DNA of 64,000 nt. It comes from Deltaproteobacteria bacterium (GTDB lineage: Bacteria; Desulfobacterota; GWC2-55-46). Under the pieces are notes generated by a model. The model saw nothing but the letters and a program-made list of their open reading frames with translations. It did no database searches and was not told the DNA's origin. Both the position numbers and the translations under genes were made by a program. The stretch is from assembly GCA_016219015.1 (NCBI GenBank), contig JACRCL010000016.1, positions 124,001 through 188,000 on the forward strand. Direction: 5' to 3'. Positions 43,541-52,344 of this stretch are shown piece by piece (within the stretch, counting starts at the first letter, position 1; the number at the start of each line of letters is the position of its first letter).

Positions 43541-45301
43541 ATGATCAGAAGACCTATCTTAAGCTGTATCATAGCCGCCATAGCGGTGTTCATGGCCGCC
43601 GTCACCGCCATCTTCATCTATACGAGCGTCCACCTCAAGGACAAGGTGATATTCCGCATAGTGCAGCAGACCGAGCTCATCTCCGAGCTCTTGACGCGCT
43701 CGGCCATCGACACGATGAGCGCGGGCCATCACGGCAAGTACGACATGATACTCGCCTACGGCAACCTTATAGGCGTGGACGAGGTCGGGATATTCAAGCT
43801 CACGGGCGAGGAGGCGTCCTTCGGGGAGGGGGATGAGAGGGAGTCGATCGCCGGCGCGGGCTTCATAAGGAACATAGACGAGAACGAAAAGGAGAGCTTC
43901 TACAAGTCCGTGGAGACGATGAACTCCACCGGGTTCTTCAACCGGGCCAACAGGACATACTCCAGGTACGTCCCCCTGAAGTCCGAAGGCCCCTGCGCCT
44001 CCTGCCACCATACGGAGGGCGAGGTCCTCGGTGTGCTGAAGATAAGGCTCTCCACCGAGAGCGATTTCGATCTCCTCGGCTACATGCAGAAGCTCCTCTG
44101 GATACTCGGGCTCCTTGTCTGCCTGCCAGCCGGGGCGCTTATCGCGGCCGCGGCGGTCATTAGGGAGAAGAACAAGATATACTCGCAGCTCGAGGAGAGC
44201 AACGGCAACCTGAAGAGCACCTATAACGAGCTCCACGAGACCGAGTACTACCTCCAGATGATACTCGACAACTCAAGGGTCATCATAGTCACGACCGACA
44301 CGCAGGGCAGGATAGTGGAGTTCAACAAGGAGGCCGAGGCGCTCCTGGAGTACACCAAGGACGATGTCGCGGGCAAGGACGTCCTCATGCTCTACGAGAG
44401 CCCCCAGCAGCGCTCCGAGCTCATGAACAGGGGCAGGCCCATAGACAACGAGATATGGGAGGTAAGGAACAGGGACGTGAGGTTCAAGTCGAAGTCCGGC
44501 AAGGTCTTCCACGTGAGCCTTACGCTTTCCACCATGGTAAACGACGAGGGCAGGATCATAGGCACCGTCGGAGTAGGCAAGGACGTCTCCGAGCAGAAGA
44601 TGCTCCAGTTCAAGCTCCTCCAGTCCGAGAAGCTCGCCGGCATAGGCACTCTCGCCTCGGGCATAGCCCACGAGATAAATAACCCGCTCGCGGGCATACT
44701 CGGCATGGCCGAGGCCGCGATGGACGAAGACGACGCGGCTATGGTCAAGTCCCATATAAAGGACATAATCGAATACACGGTCAACGCGAGGAACATCGTA
44801 AGGGAGCTGTCGGCCTACTCGCGCTCGGCGCAGAACTCCACGGAGTCGGTCGCGGACCTCGCCCACGCGATAGACAACGCATTGAAGATGGCCAGGCACT
44901 CCGCCCCTTCCAACGAGATAGACCTGCGCGCGGAAGCAGGGCAAGACTGCGTCATAAACGCGAGCCCCGTGGAGATGCAGCAAGTCTTCGTGAACCTCAT
45001 AATAAACGCCATCCACGCCATTCCCGGAAGGGGGGCCGTCTCGGTAAAGTGCTGGCGCGAGGGCAACTTCATAAGGGCGACGGTAGAGGATACCGGCAGC
45101 GGGATACCGGAGAAGAACCTCACGCAGATATTCGACCCGTTCTTCACCACCAAGCCCGTGGGGATGGGCACGGGGCTCGGGCTTTACGTGGTCTACAGGA
45201 TAGTCACGAAATACGGCGGCGCCATAGACGTGGACAGCAGGGAGGGGGCGGGCACGACCTTTTATCTGAAGTTCCCGCTCGCCGAGACGGCTATCGCCTA
45301 A
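43541..45301 (+). CDS. Sensor histidine kinase with periplasmic heme-c site and PAS domain
   Basis: A 586-residue membrane kinase. TM1 spans residues 8-28, with a periplasmic domain 30-182 containing a CxxCH heme-c attachment motif (CASCH, 152-156), then TM2 184-206. A PAS domain covers about 235-350, HisKA has phospho-acceptor His377 in [15 protein letters not shown], and an HATPase domain carries N, G1 and G2 boxes ([33 protein letters not shown]). It should sense redox state or a heme ligand such as NO through the covalently bound heme. A distinct response regulator lies just upstream. Confidence 0.9.
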   Translation: MIRRPILSCIIAAIAVFMAAVTAIFIYTSVHLKDKVIFRIVQQTELISELLTRSAIDTMSAGHHGKYDMILAYGNLIGVDEVGIFKLTGEEASFGEGDERESIAGAGFIRNIDENEKESFYKSVETMNSTGFFNRANRTYSRYVPLKSEGPCASCHHTEGEVLGVLKIRLSTESDFDLLGYMQKLLWILGLLVCLPAGALIAAAAVIREKNKIYSQLEESNGNLKSTYNELHETEYYLQMILDNSRVIIVTTDTQGRIVEFNKEAEALLEYTKDDVAGKDVLMLYESPQQRSELMNRGRPIDNEIWEVRNRDVRFKSKSGKVFHVSLTLSTMVNDEGRIIGTVGVGKDVSEQKMLQFKLLQSEKLAGIGTLASGIAHEINNPLAGILGMAEAAMDEDDAAMVKSHIKDIIEYTVNARNIVRELSAYSRSAQNSTESVADLAHAIDNALKMARHSAPSNEIDLRAEAGQDCVINASPVEMQQVFVNLIINAIHAIPGRGAVSVKCWREGNFIRATVEDTGSGIPEKNLTQIFDPFFTTKPVGMGTGLGLYVVYRIVTKYGGAIDVDSREGAGTTFYLKFPLAETAIA

Positions 45302-45321
45302 ACCCTGCCGGAAAAAGCCTT

Positions 45322-45349
45322 TTGAATACCGGCCGCTTTCCTGTATAAT
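45322..45349 (+). promoter_or_regulatory. Promoter of the porin operon
   Basis: TTGAAT (45322-45327), a 16-nt spacer and TATAAT (45344-45349). The -10 box overlaps an upstream in-frame ATG, ruling that ATG out as the porin start. Confidence 0.65.
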
Positions 45350-45389
45350 GCACCCCGAAAAAATTTTCTTTAATCGAGGAGATGTCCGC

Positions 45390-46550
45390 ATGAGGCTTAA
45401 AGACCGCTTTACCTTCCTTATATTCGCCCTTTCGGTCCTTTTTATCCTGGCCGCCCTGCCGGCCCAGGCCGCCCAGGAAGACCGGATAGACAGGCTTGAG
45501 AAGGAGGTGGATGGGCTTAAGAAGGAGAACGAGGCCCTTAAGGACAGGGTCGACGCGGTCGAGGCCGAGGGCGAGGAGGTGAAGCACGGGGTCGGGACGC
45601 TCTCGAGGCTCGTCGAGGTGAGCGGCTACGCCGACGCGGAATTTACCTTTACGGACAACGAGGGCGAGAACAACAGGTTCAGGATACGCCACCTGAGCCT
45701 TTTCTTCACGAAGGACATCCAGAAGGAGTGGAAGCTCTTCACCGAAATAGAGTTCGAGGACGCCCCGAGGATAGAGTCCAACACGGCGAGCGATACCGTG
45801 AACAAATCACAGGGCACGCTCTTCGTCGAGCAGATGTACATAGAGTACCACCCGCAGGTCACATGGGACTTGCGGGTCGGCAGGCTCCTGACCCCCGCCG
45901 GCATCTGGTCTATATACCATTACCCGCCCTACGTCCCCACCCAGACCGGGCCGCTCTTCTACAAGGTGATATTCCCCGAGGTCACGGACGGGGTCCAGCT
46001 GAGGAACTCCTTCACGATAAAGGACTCCGCGCTCGACACGCACCTGTACGTTGCCAACGGAGGAGGGAACCCGGGCAGGATCGACAGGAACCAGAACAAG
46101 GCCGTGGGCCTCAGGGTAAACTACGGGCTCCTCGGCGGCGTGTCGGCGGGCGCGTCCTATTACCGGGAGAAGGACAACAGCGACGTCATGAGGAACAGCT
46201 ACGGGGTCCACCTCCTCGTCAACTACGGGCCGTCCCTGAGGTTACAGGCCGAATACGCCCTCAGGCACAATAAGCCCGAAGGCGCGGACAGGTTCTACGA
46301 CAAAGGGCTCTACGCCCTTGCGGCCTATGATATCGGCAGATGGACCGTGGCGGGCAGGTACGACTGGTACGACGAGAACTCCTCGGACCCGCAAAAAGAC
46401 CAGTTCAGGTACACGGGCGCCCTGAACTATCACTTCGCACACAACGTGATAGGCAAGGCCGAGTACAGCAAATACGTCTTCGACGACCCCTCGAAGAAGG
46501 ACTTCAACGAGTTCATAATGGCGATAGTGGTCGCGATAGGAGACCTTTAA
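45390..46550 (+). CDS. Outer-membrane porin (OprO/OprP-like) with N-terminal coiled coil
   Basis: A 386-residue outer-membrane beta-barrel. Signal peptide 1-28 (ends PAQAAQ), then a heptad-rich coiled coil (RIDRLEKEVDGLKKENEALKD), usual for periplasmic trimer stalks. Antiparallel strands rich in aromatic girdle residues follow. The start at ATG 45390 has GAGGAG eight bases upstream. Directly followed (3 nt) by a periplasmic phosphate-binding-like gene, so the pair may import an anion such as phosphate or polyphosphate. Confidence 0.85.
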   Translation: MRLKDRFTFLIFALSVLFILAALPAQAAQEDRIDRLEKEVDGLKKENEALKDRVDAVEAEGEEVKHGVGTLSRLVEVSGYADAEFTFTDNEGENNRFRIRHLSLFFTKDIQKEWKLFTEIEFEDAPRIESNTASDTVNKSQGTLFVEQMYIEYHPQVTWDLRVGRLLTPAGIWSIYHYPPYVPTQTGPLFYKVIFPEVTDGVQLRNSFTIKDSALDTHLYVANGGGNPGRIDRNQNKAVGLRVNYGLLGGVSAGASYYREKDNSDVMRNSYGVHLLVNYGPSLRLQAEYALRHNKPEGADRFYDKGLYALAAYDIGRWTVAGRYDWYDENSSDPQKDQFRYTGALNYHFAHNVIGKAEYSKYVFDDPSKKDFNEFIMAIVVAIGDL

Positions 46551-46553
46551 TCG

Positions 46554-47006
46554 ATGAGACCCGTCCTTACGGCGGCCATTGCGGCGGCGCTGTGCCTTCT
46601 TTCCATCGGCGCGGCAAAAGCGGCCGACACGGTCGCCGTCATAATAAACAGGGCCAACCTGGTGGACAGGCTCAATGAGAGCGAGATAAGGAAGATATAC
46701 ACCAATACCACGCTCTCATGGCCGGACGGGACCCCCATAACCATCTACGACTTATCCCTGCAGGACCCGCTTAGGGGGCTCTTCTCGGAAAAGATACTCG
46801 GGAAGACCCCCGACAAGGTCGCCGAGGAATGGGCGCACCTGAAGATCACCAACCAGGCGAAAAACCCGCCACAGGCCATGAAGAGCGAGTCTTTGATAGT
46901 AAGGAGGGTCTCAAGGGAGAAGGGCGCGATAGGGTACGTCTCGATCGGGGCCGTAAAGAACAACCAGAGCATAAGGATTGTGAATATAATCGTGGAAGAT
47001 AATTGA
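46554..47006 (+). CDS. Periplasmic PstS-like substrate-binding protein, short form
   Basis: A 150-residue exported protein: signal peptide 1-24 (ending AAKAAD), then VAVIINRANLVDRLNESEIRKIY, typical of the small PBP-like/PstS-like family (one lobe). SREKGAIGYVSIGAVKNNQSIRIV is the usual end motif. Short members are often encoded beside porins and two-component systems, as here. It may bind phosphate or another oxyanion, or serve as a sensor. Confidence 0.82.
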   Translation: MRPVLTAAIAAALCLLSIGAAKAADTVAVIINRANLVDRLNESEIRKIYTNTTLSWPDGTPITIYDLSLQDPLRGLFSEKILGKTPDKVAEEWAHLKITNQAKNPPQAMKSESLIVRRVSREKGAIGYVSIGAVKNNQSIRIVNIIVEDN

Positions 47007-47009
47007 GCC

Positions 47010-47312
47010 TTAGTAGTCAGTTCCGCAGGGGCCCTCTGTTATCTCGCCTACAGGCCTCTGGAACGTGTATTTGACAGGCTCGCCTATTAGCCTCCTGGCC
47101 GAAACCCCCACGCTCCCGGTCGGCAGCGTGAACGGCAGCCCCACGACGAATACCGCTGTGCCGAGGACGATGGCCGCAAGCCCCAGCGGCCTTGTAAGGA
47201 CTATGTCGAACATCATCTCGCCGCCCGTAGGCCCCTTGCAGTCTTCCGAGAAGGCCGGGACCGACGAGGCGAGGAATATGGCGGCAAGTATCAGGATAAA
47301 GGCCTTTTTCAT
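47010..47312 (-). CDS. Unknown small exported/membrane protein
   Basis: About 100 residues. Signal peptide (MKKAFILILAAIFLASSVPAFS), then a single strong hydrophobic helix PLGLAAIVLGTAVFVVGLPFTL and a Gly/Ser-rich segment ending YTFQRPVGEITEGPCGTDY. The start is ATG 47312 with GGAGGG before it; an in-frame GTG four codons upstream overlaps that Shine-Dalgarno. It converges with the PstS-like gene, with three bases between stop codons. Function unknown. Confidence 0.72.
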   Translation of the reverse strand: MKKAFILILAAIFLASSVPAFSEDCKGPTGGEMMFDIVLTRPLGLAAIVLGTAVFVVGLPFTLPTGSVGVSARRLIGEPVKYTFQRPVGEITEGPCGTDY

Positions 47313-47325
47313 TGGGCCCTCCACT

Positions 47326-47448
47326 ACGAACGCAATAAAAGTCTTTATACTTTGTTGTACTCCTCGGAAAATCCTCGACGTACAAAAGAGTACGCCTGCG
47401 GTTTTCCTCGTCGTCCGCCTCGTCTAAAGCCATTTCTTGCGTTCGTAG
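47326..47448. repeat. R6 inverted-repeat element
   Basis: Ends ACGAACGCAATAAAAGTC and CATTTCTTGCGTTCGTAG form terminal inverted repeats around AAAATCCTCGACGTAC and CGGTTTTCCTCGTCG arms. A second left end GCGAACGCAATAAATGG lies at 47467-47490. With the R3 copy it fills the gap 47313-47653. Confidence 0.7.
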
Positions 47449-47508
47449 CGCGTCGCTTTATTAATGCGAACGCAATAAATGGTTTTAGACTTAGTTGTGC
47501 CCTCGTCA

Positions 47509-47593
47509 TGTCATTCTGAGCGGAGCGAAGAATCTCGAGTACGAACCAGTAAATTGCGAGATTCTTCGGTCACGCTGCTTCCTCAGAATGACA
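47509..47593. repeat. R3 repeat copy 4
   Basis: TGTCATTCTGAGCGGAGCG to CTTCCTCAGAATGACA with GAAGAATCTCG/CGAGATTCTTC arms. Confidence 0.8.
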
Positions 47594-47653
47594 GGAAACT
47601 TCCTTATACTAATTAAACCCTCTAAATCGGGAAATTGCAAGCCCGCGGCCTAT

Positions 47654-48469
47654 TCAGGCGGGCAGCCCTTTTTCTACCAACTGTCTAAATGACGGGTGGA
47701 ACGGGCCGCATACGAGGCTCTCCTCGAGCTCCCTTGTGGGTTGTAGCCCCATCTTTATAACCGGTATCCCTGCTTCCCTGAAGATATCCATGACGCCGCG
47801 GCAGATGGATACCATCTCGTCAAGGGACCACGGCCTGTAGGAGCCGCTTAAATACATCCTGTGGAGCGGGGTGCCCTTAAGCACGAGCGTCGGGTAGACC
47901 CTTATGAAATCCGGCGATAGTGTTGCCACCCTTTCAGCCGTCGATATTATCGTATCTACCGTGTCCCCCGGCAGCCCCGGCATTATCTGTAGCCCAAGCC
48001 TCATGGACGAGCTTTTTATCAAGCGTGAGGCAAGCTCGGTTTGAGAGGACGTGTGCCCCCTGCCCGAAAGCCGTAAGACCTCGTCCGACATCGACTGGGC
48101 CCCGAGCTCTATCGTATCCACCCCGTAGCCCTTGAGGAAACCGACGGTCTGGTCCTGGACGCAGTCCGGCCTCGTTGAGACGCGGACGCCGTCTATAAGG
48201 CCTTTTTCGAGATATCCGTAAGAGACGGCCAGATAACGCGCCTGGTCCTCTTTTGGCAGGGCCGTGAAGCTCCCGCCGTAGAATGCGGCCTCCCGCCTCC
48301 CGTTGCCCTTCCACGTCGAAAGATGGGCGTCGATCGTTTTCTTCACCTCATCCATGGAGGGCAGAGCCGAGCTGCCAGTGATGCCGTTCTGGTCGCAGAA
48401 GACGCACTGGTGCGGGCAGCCGCCGAATGGGAGGAATATGGGGATTATAAGCTGTTTTTTCCTGGCCAT
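47654..48469 (-). CDS. Radical SAM protein, Elp3-like B12-independent family
   Basis: A 271-residue radical SAM enzyme with the cluster motif C-x3-C-x2-C in FGGCPHQCVFCDQNGI, then FYGGSFTALP, RVSTRPDCV, ELGAQSMSDEVL and PGLPGDTVDTI, all typical of Elp3/HemN-like radical SAM cores. There is no acetyltransferase domain, so it is not a full Elp3. The start overlaps rnc by 25 nt, forming an operon with rnc, mtaB and mnmA; a role in RNA processing or modification is plausible. Confidence 0.85.
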   Translation of the reverse strand: MARKKQLIIPIFLPFGGCPHQCVFCDQNGITGSSALPSMDEVKKTIDAHLSTWKGNGRREAAFYGGSFTALPKEDQARYLAVSYGYLEKGLIDGVRVSTRPDCVQDQTVGFLKGYGVDTIELGAQSMSDEVLRLSGRGHTSSQTELASRLIKSSSMRLGLQIMPGLPGDTVDTIISTAERVATLSPDFIRVYPTLVLKGTPLHRMYLSGSYRPWSLDEMVSICRGVMDIFREAGIPVIKMGLQPTRELEESLVCGPFHPSFRQLVEKGLPA

Positions 48470-49206
48470 CGGGGGGTTTCGGGGAAGTGTTCCTTGTATT
48501 TGAGCTTGAGCTTTTTCAGCGCCTCGCCCGCGGCGAACTGCTCGGCGTCTTTTTTCTTCGAGGCCGAGCCGGTGCCGAATATCTCCCCGGTTATCATCAC
48601 CTCGACCTCGAACCTCTTCCTGTGGGCCGGGCCGTCCTCCTTTACGAGCCTGTAGACGGGGGCCTCCTTGAAGACCTTCTGCGCCAGCTCCTGCAGCCTG
48701 GGCTTGTAGTCGAAATGGCTGTGATCGAGGTGGGCCGTTTCAATAAGGGGCGAGAAGAGCGTATCGATGTAGGAGAAGACCCCCTTGAACCCGTGCTCGA
48801 AGTAAACGGCCGCTATCAGGGCCTCGAACGCGCCCGCGAGTATCGTGGGGTTGTCCGCCCCGCCGGAGTTCCTTTCGCCCTTGCCGAGGAGCAGGTATTC
48901 GTTCAGGCAGAGCTTTTTCGCTATCCTCGCCAGCGTGTGCCTGTTGACGAGCTTTGCCCGCAGCTTCGTAAGCTCGCCCTCGTCTATCTCCGGGAACTTC
49001 TGGTAGAGCATGTGGCTTATCGCGTTAGACAATACCGCGTCGCCGAGGAACTCGAGCCTCTCGTTCGATTCCGTAAACTTCAGCGCCGCGGCTTCTCTCT
49101 CGTTCAGGAAAGACCTGTGGATAAAAACCTTTTGCAGCAGCTCCATGTCGTCGAATGAAATAGGCAGGCTGTTCCTGAAGCCGTCGAGAAGGGTATGCTT
49201 CTTCAC
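48445..49206 (-). CDS. rnc: Ribonuclease III
   Basis: Double-stranded RNA endonuclease for rRNA and mRNA processing. The 253-residue protein has the catalytic signature NERLEFLGDAVLSNAIS near residues 45-60 and the downstream acidic region FEALIAAVYFE. A double-stranded RNA-binding domain at the C-terminus has ASKKKDAEQFAAGEALK. It overlaps mtaB by 4 nt and the downstream radical SAM gene by 25 nt, indicating tight translational coupling. Confidence 0.97.
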   Translation of the reverse strand: MKKHTLLDGFRNSLPISFDDMELLQKVFIHRSFLNEREAAALKFTESNERLEFLGDAVLSNAISHMLYQKFPEIDEGELTKLRAKLVNRHTLARIAKKLCLNEYLLLGKGERNSGGADNPTILAGAFEALIAAVYFEHGFKGVFSYIDTLFSPLIETAHLDHSHFDYKPRLQELAQKVFKEAPVYRLVKEDGPAHRKRFEVEVMITGEIFGTGSASKKKDAEQFAAGEALKKLKLKYKEHFPETPRWPGKNSL

Positions 49207-50555
49207 ATTCCTCCGGATATCATAGCGTCCATCCCGCTCTCATTATACCCTGAAAGCGCCACCCGCGTCAGCGTATTTTTGAGCCGGTCGTCTCCTTGAA
49301 ACGCCACGGGTATGTAGTTACGCGCCCTGCCTTTCAAGAGGTTGGTATTCTTATCCCTCGAACCCTCCACAAGGACCTCCGCCGTTTTATCGATAAAAGC
49401 CCTGTAGAATTCGAGCCTCTTTAGCGTATCGAGCTCCTTCAATTTCTCGCACCGCGCCCTTATCGCCTTCGGGTCCACCTGCCCCGGTGCCACGGCCGCC
49501 GGGGTCCCTTTCCTCTTCGAGAAAGGGAATATGTGGAGGTAGGATACCGGGAGGTCCCTTAAAAGCGAGAAAGTGTTCTCGAACTCCCTTTCCCCTTCGC
49601 CCGGAAAGCCCGCTATCACGTCAACCCCGATGGATATCTCTTTTACCATTGATGCCAACCTGACCTTTTCGGCGAACTCGCCCGCCGTATAGGGTCTGCG
49701 CATACCGCGGATAACGGCGTCGTCCCCGCTCTGCAAGGGGAGGTGGAGGTGGTTGCAGACCCTTTTCGCGCCCTTGAGGATGTCTATAAGCTCGCCGGTC
49801 ACCTCGTCCGGGTCAAGGGAGCTTATCCTGAACCGGCAGGGGTAGTCCTCGTTTTCGATGAGCCGGAGTATCGAGGTGAGATCCGTCCTTTCCCCGAGGT
49901 CATTCCCGTACGCGCCGAGGTGTATCCCCGTAAGGATTATCTCCCTGTAGCCGTTTTCAATCAGCGTCTCTATCTCTTTCCGCACCTCCGGCAGGGGGAG
50001 GCTCTTTGAAGAGCCCCTTGCCTTAGGTATGATGCAGTAGGAGCAGGCCCTGTTGCACCCCTCCTGCACCTTGAGGTTCGCCCTCGTCCTTCCGCCGGAG
50101 CCGTGGGCGCGGAGCGTGAACGGCGCGCCGGAACTAAAGCCGCTTACGACGGTCCTCGTTGAGGACTGCCTGCCGCTTCGGAGGAATTCTACTATCCTGT
50201 CCTTCTCCGGGTTCCCGACGACAAAATCAACGCCTTCGATGCGGCTCACCTCTTCGGGGGAGACCTGCGCGTAGCAGCCCGTGACGATGACCACGGCATC
50301 GGGGTTTATCTTCCGCACCCTTCTTATGAGCTGGCGGGACTGGTAGTCGGTCTTGCCCGTGACCGTGCAGGTGTTTATTATGCAGGCGTCTGCCGCTTCA
50401 GGGAAGGGGACTATCTCGAGGTCCGCGCCCCTCAATGCCTCTTCGAGCGCGGAGGAGTCGTATTGGTTTGATTTGCAGCCGAGGGTCTGTATCGATACCC
50501 TTAGATGTCCTTTTCTTTCAGCAAGCATCTTTATTTTATCGCCCGCTCTATCCAC
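49203..50555 (-). CDS. mtaB: tRNA t6A37 C2-methylthiotransferase MtaB
   Basis: Radical SAM methylthiotransferase that makes ms2t6A in ANN-decoding tRNAs. N-terminal UPF0004 domain with cluster cysteines in TLGCKSNQYDS, INTCTVTGKTD and VTGCYAQV. Radical SAM core C-x3-C-x2-C in QEGCNRACSYCIIPKARG, GIHLGAYGNDL, and a TRAM-like C-domain. GCKSNQYDS and RGSSKS separate it from MiaB. The start may be GTG 50555 (overlapping mnmA by 25 nt) or ATG 50528 just after the mnmA stop. Confidence 0.93.
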   Translation of the reverse strand: MDRAGDKIKMLAERKGHLRVSIQTLGCKSNQYDSSALEEALRGADLEIVPFPEAADACIINTCTVTGKTDYQSRQLIRRVRKINPDAVVIVTGCYAQVSPEEVSRIEGVDFVVGNPEKDRIVEFLRSGRQSSTRTVVSGFSSGAPFTLRAHGSGGRTRANLKVQEGCNRACSYCIIPKARGSSKSLPLPEVRKEIETLIENGYREIILTGIHLGAYGNDLGERTDLTSILRLIENEDYPCRFRISSLDPDEVTGELIDILKGAKRVCNHLHLPLQSGDDAVIRGMRRPYTAGEFAEKVRLASMVKEISIGVDVIAGFPGEGEREFENTFSLLRDLPVSYLHIFPFSKRKGTPAAVAPGQVDPKAIRARCEKLKELDTLKRLEFYRAFIDKTAEVLVEGSRDKNTNLLKGRARNYIPVAFQGDDRLKNTLTRVALSGYNESGMDAMISGGM

Positions 50556-51628
50556 CCGCCCCCGAGCACCTCATCATTCATGTAGAAGACGACGGCCTGC
50601 CCCGGCGTGACGGCCTTCTGCGGCTCCGTGAAATCGACCCTCGCCATCCCGTTATCAAACGGCCTGATGGTGGAAATTACCCCGGTGTGCCTGTAGCGTA
50701 TCTTTACGGAAATCCCTTCAAGCCCGCCTTCCGAAAAAGCGCGCCCGGCGCTTTCAGATATCCAGTTTATCTCTCTCGCTATAAGAGAGCCTGAATAGAG
50801 CCCGTCTATCGGCCCTACCACGAGGCGGTTTCCGGCCGTGTCTATGTCGAGCACGTAAAACGGCCCGCCCGAGAGGTTCAAGCCCTTCCTCTGCCCGATG
50901 GTGTAGTTGAAGAGCCCGGCGTGCGAGCCGAGTACCCTGCCCGATGCGTCCACTATCTCCCCGGCCCTGGCACTTACCCTCGATGAGAGGAAATCCGCGT
51001 AGCTCGGCTCCTCGACGAAGCATATCTCCTGGGACTCCCTCTTATCAGAGGTCCGCAGGCCCCTTGCCCTCGCGTACTCCCGTACCTCGGCCTTTGTCAT
51101 ATCGCCGACCGGGAAGAGCACGCGGGAGAGCTGTTCAGAGGTCATGGTAAAGAGGAAATAGCTCTGGTCCTTTTCAGGGTCAACGCCCTTCAGGAGCTTA
51201 TGCACGCCGTTGTCCTTTATGATACGGGCGTAATGGCCCGTTGCTAAGAAGTCGGCCTCGAGGCCCAGCGCCTTTTTAAGGAGCACCTCGAACTTCAGCA
51301 CCTGGTTGCACTTCACGCACGGGTTCGGGGTCTGCCCGCTTAAATACCCGGCGACGAAATAATCGACGACCTCTTTTGAGAAGGCCTCCTCCACGTTTAC
51401 GACGTAGAAGGGGACGTCCAGCCTATCGGCGACCGCCCTCGCGTCGTGGATGTCGTCGAGCGAGCAGCAGCTGCCGGATGTGCCGCCCCTGGCGTCATCT
51501 TTCCTTGAGTAGTCCCATAGCTGCATCGATACGCCTATGCACTCGTAGCCCTCGTCCTTCAACTTTGCGAGGGCCACGGAAGAGTCCACCCCTCCGCTCA
51601 TGGCGACCATTACCCGTTTTCTGCCCAT
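50531..51628 (-). CDS. mnmA: tRNA-specific 2-thiouridylase MnmA
   Basis: ATP-dependent 2-thiolation of U34 in tRNA Lys, Glu and Gln. PP-loop motif VMVAMSGGVDSSVALAKL, catalytic cysteines in NPCVKCNQVLKF and the later Cys in SQEICFVE. The 365-residue form from ATG 51628 (M-G-R-K-R) matches the family; AGGT precedes it. A longer in-frame ATG at 51724 would add an AT-rich 32-residue leader unlike the family. It needs the sulfur relay supplied by the adjacent IscS. Confidence 0.95.
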   Translation of the reverse strand: MGRKRVMVAMSGGVDSSVALAKLKDEGYECIGVSMQLWDYSRKDDARGGTSGSCCSLDDIHDARAVADRLDVPFYVVNVEEAFSKEVVDYFVAGYLSGQTPNPCVKCNQVLKFEVLLKKALGLEADFLATGHYARIIKDNGVHKLLKGVDPEKDQSYFLFTMTSEQLSRVLFPVGDMTKAEVREYARARGLRTSDKRESQEICFVEEPSYADFLSSRVSARAGEIVDASGRVLGSHAGLFNYTIGQRKGLNLSGGPFYVLDIDTAGNRLVVGPIDGLYSGSLIAREINWISESAGRAFSEGGLEGISVKIRYRHTGVISTIRPFDNGMARVDFTEPQKAVTPGQAVVFYMNDEVLGGGWIERAIK

Positions 51629-51748
51629 GGTGACCTGTATTAAATCCTCCCGGATAAAAAGGTATTTCCTTAATTTTAATAGAGAAAATGGAATTAATCC
51701 ATTAAAAAAAGATTTGCATGCCATGTATAAGGTGTAAGCTGAAAACCC

Positions 51749-51791
51749 CTATGCCCGAAAGCGCATGGCAATGCGCAAAGAGGCCTTGGCT
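51749..51791. repeat. R4 fragment (inverted)
   Basis: CTATGCCCGAAAGCGCATGG to GCAAAGAGGCCTTGGCT, the reverse complement of the left end of the R4 repeat at 5047. Confidence 0.75.
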
Positions 51792-51885
51792 AAAAGATAA
51801 TCTTTTTTGGTTTTACGAAGTTTAGGGTTCAGGTTACAAACCTGAACCCGCATTGTGTGGGGGGCAGCGGGGATTATCAAAAAAC

Positions 51886-51917
51886 AAACCCCCCGCGTGA
51901 ATACGCGGGGGGTTATC
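51886..51917 (-). terminator. Intrinsic terminator after iscU
   Basis: AACCCCCCGCGT/ACGCGGGGGGTT stem followed on the minus strand by a T-rich run (TTTGTTTTTT), 25 nt after the iscU stop. Confidence 0.88.
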
Positions 51918-51941
51918 GATTAAAAGCCTTCAGTCCTGCTC

Positions 51942-52316
51942 CTACTTCGCGCCCTGCTTCTTCTTATAGTCCTCGATGGCCGAGTGGAGCGCGTCGGCCG
52001 CGAGGTTCGAGCAGTGCATCTTTACGGGCGGCAGGCCGTCGAGAGCCTCGGCCACCGTGGCGTTCGATATCTTCTCCGCCTCCGTAAGGTCCTTGCCCTT
52101 TACGAGCTCCGTGACCATCGAGCTCGTGGCGATGGCCGCGCCGCAGCCGAAGGTCTTGAACTTCACGTCGGTAATTTTATCGTTCTCGACCTTTATCGTG
52201 AGCTTCATTATATCGCCGCAGGCCGGGTTGCCGACCATGCCGGTGCCGCTCGGGTTCTCCACCTCACCGACGTTCCTCGGGTTCGAGAAGTGGTCCATCA
52301 CCTTTTCGCTGTACAT
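51942..52316 (-). CDS. iscU: Iron-sulfur cluster scaffold IscU
   Basis: Scaffold on which IscS-derived sulfur and iron are assembled. In 124 residues the three ligand cysteines are visible in VGNPACGDIMKL, FKTFGCGAAIATSS and PPVKMHCSNLAADAL, with DRFSNPRNVG-like HFSNPRNVGEVENPSG at the start. Last gene of the iscR-iscS-iscU operon; no iscA, hscBA or fdx follow, so the operon is minimal. Confidence 0.96.
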   Translation of the reverse strand: MYSEKVMDHFSNPRNVGEVENPSGTGMVGNPACGDIMKLTIKVENDKITDVKFKTFGCGAAIATSSMVTELVKGKDLTEAEKISNATVAEALDGLPPVKMHCSNLAADALHSAIEDYKKKQGAK

Positions 52317-52344
52317 TTTATATCTCCTTGAAGAGTTATACCTG

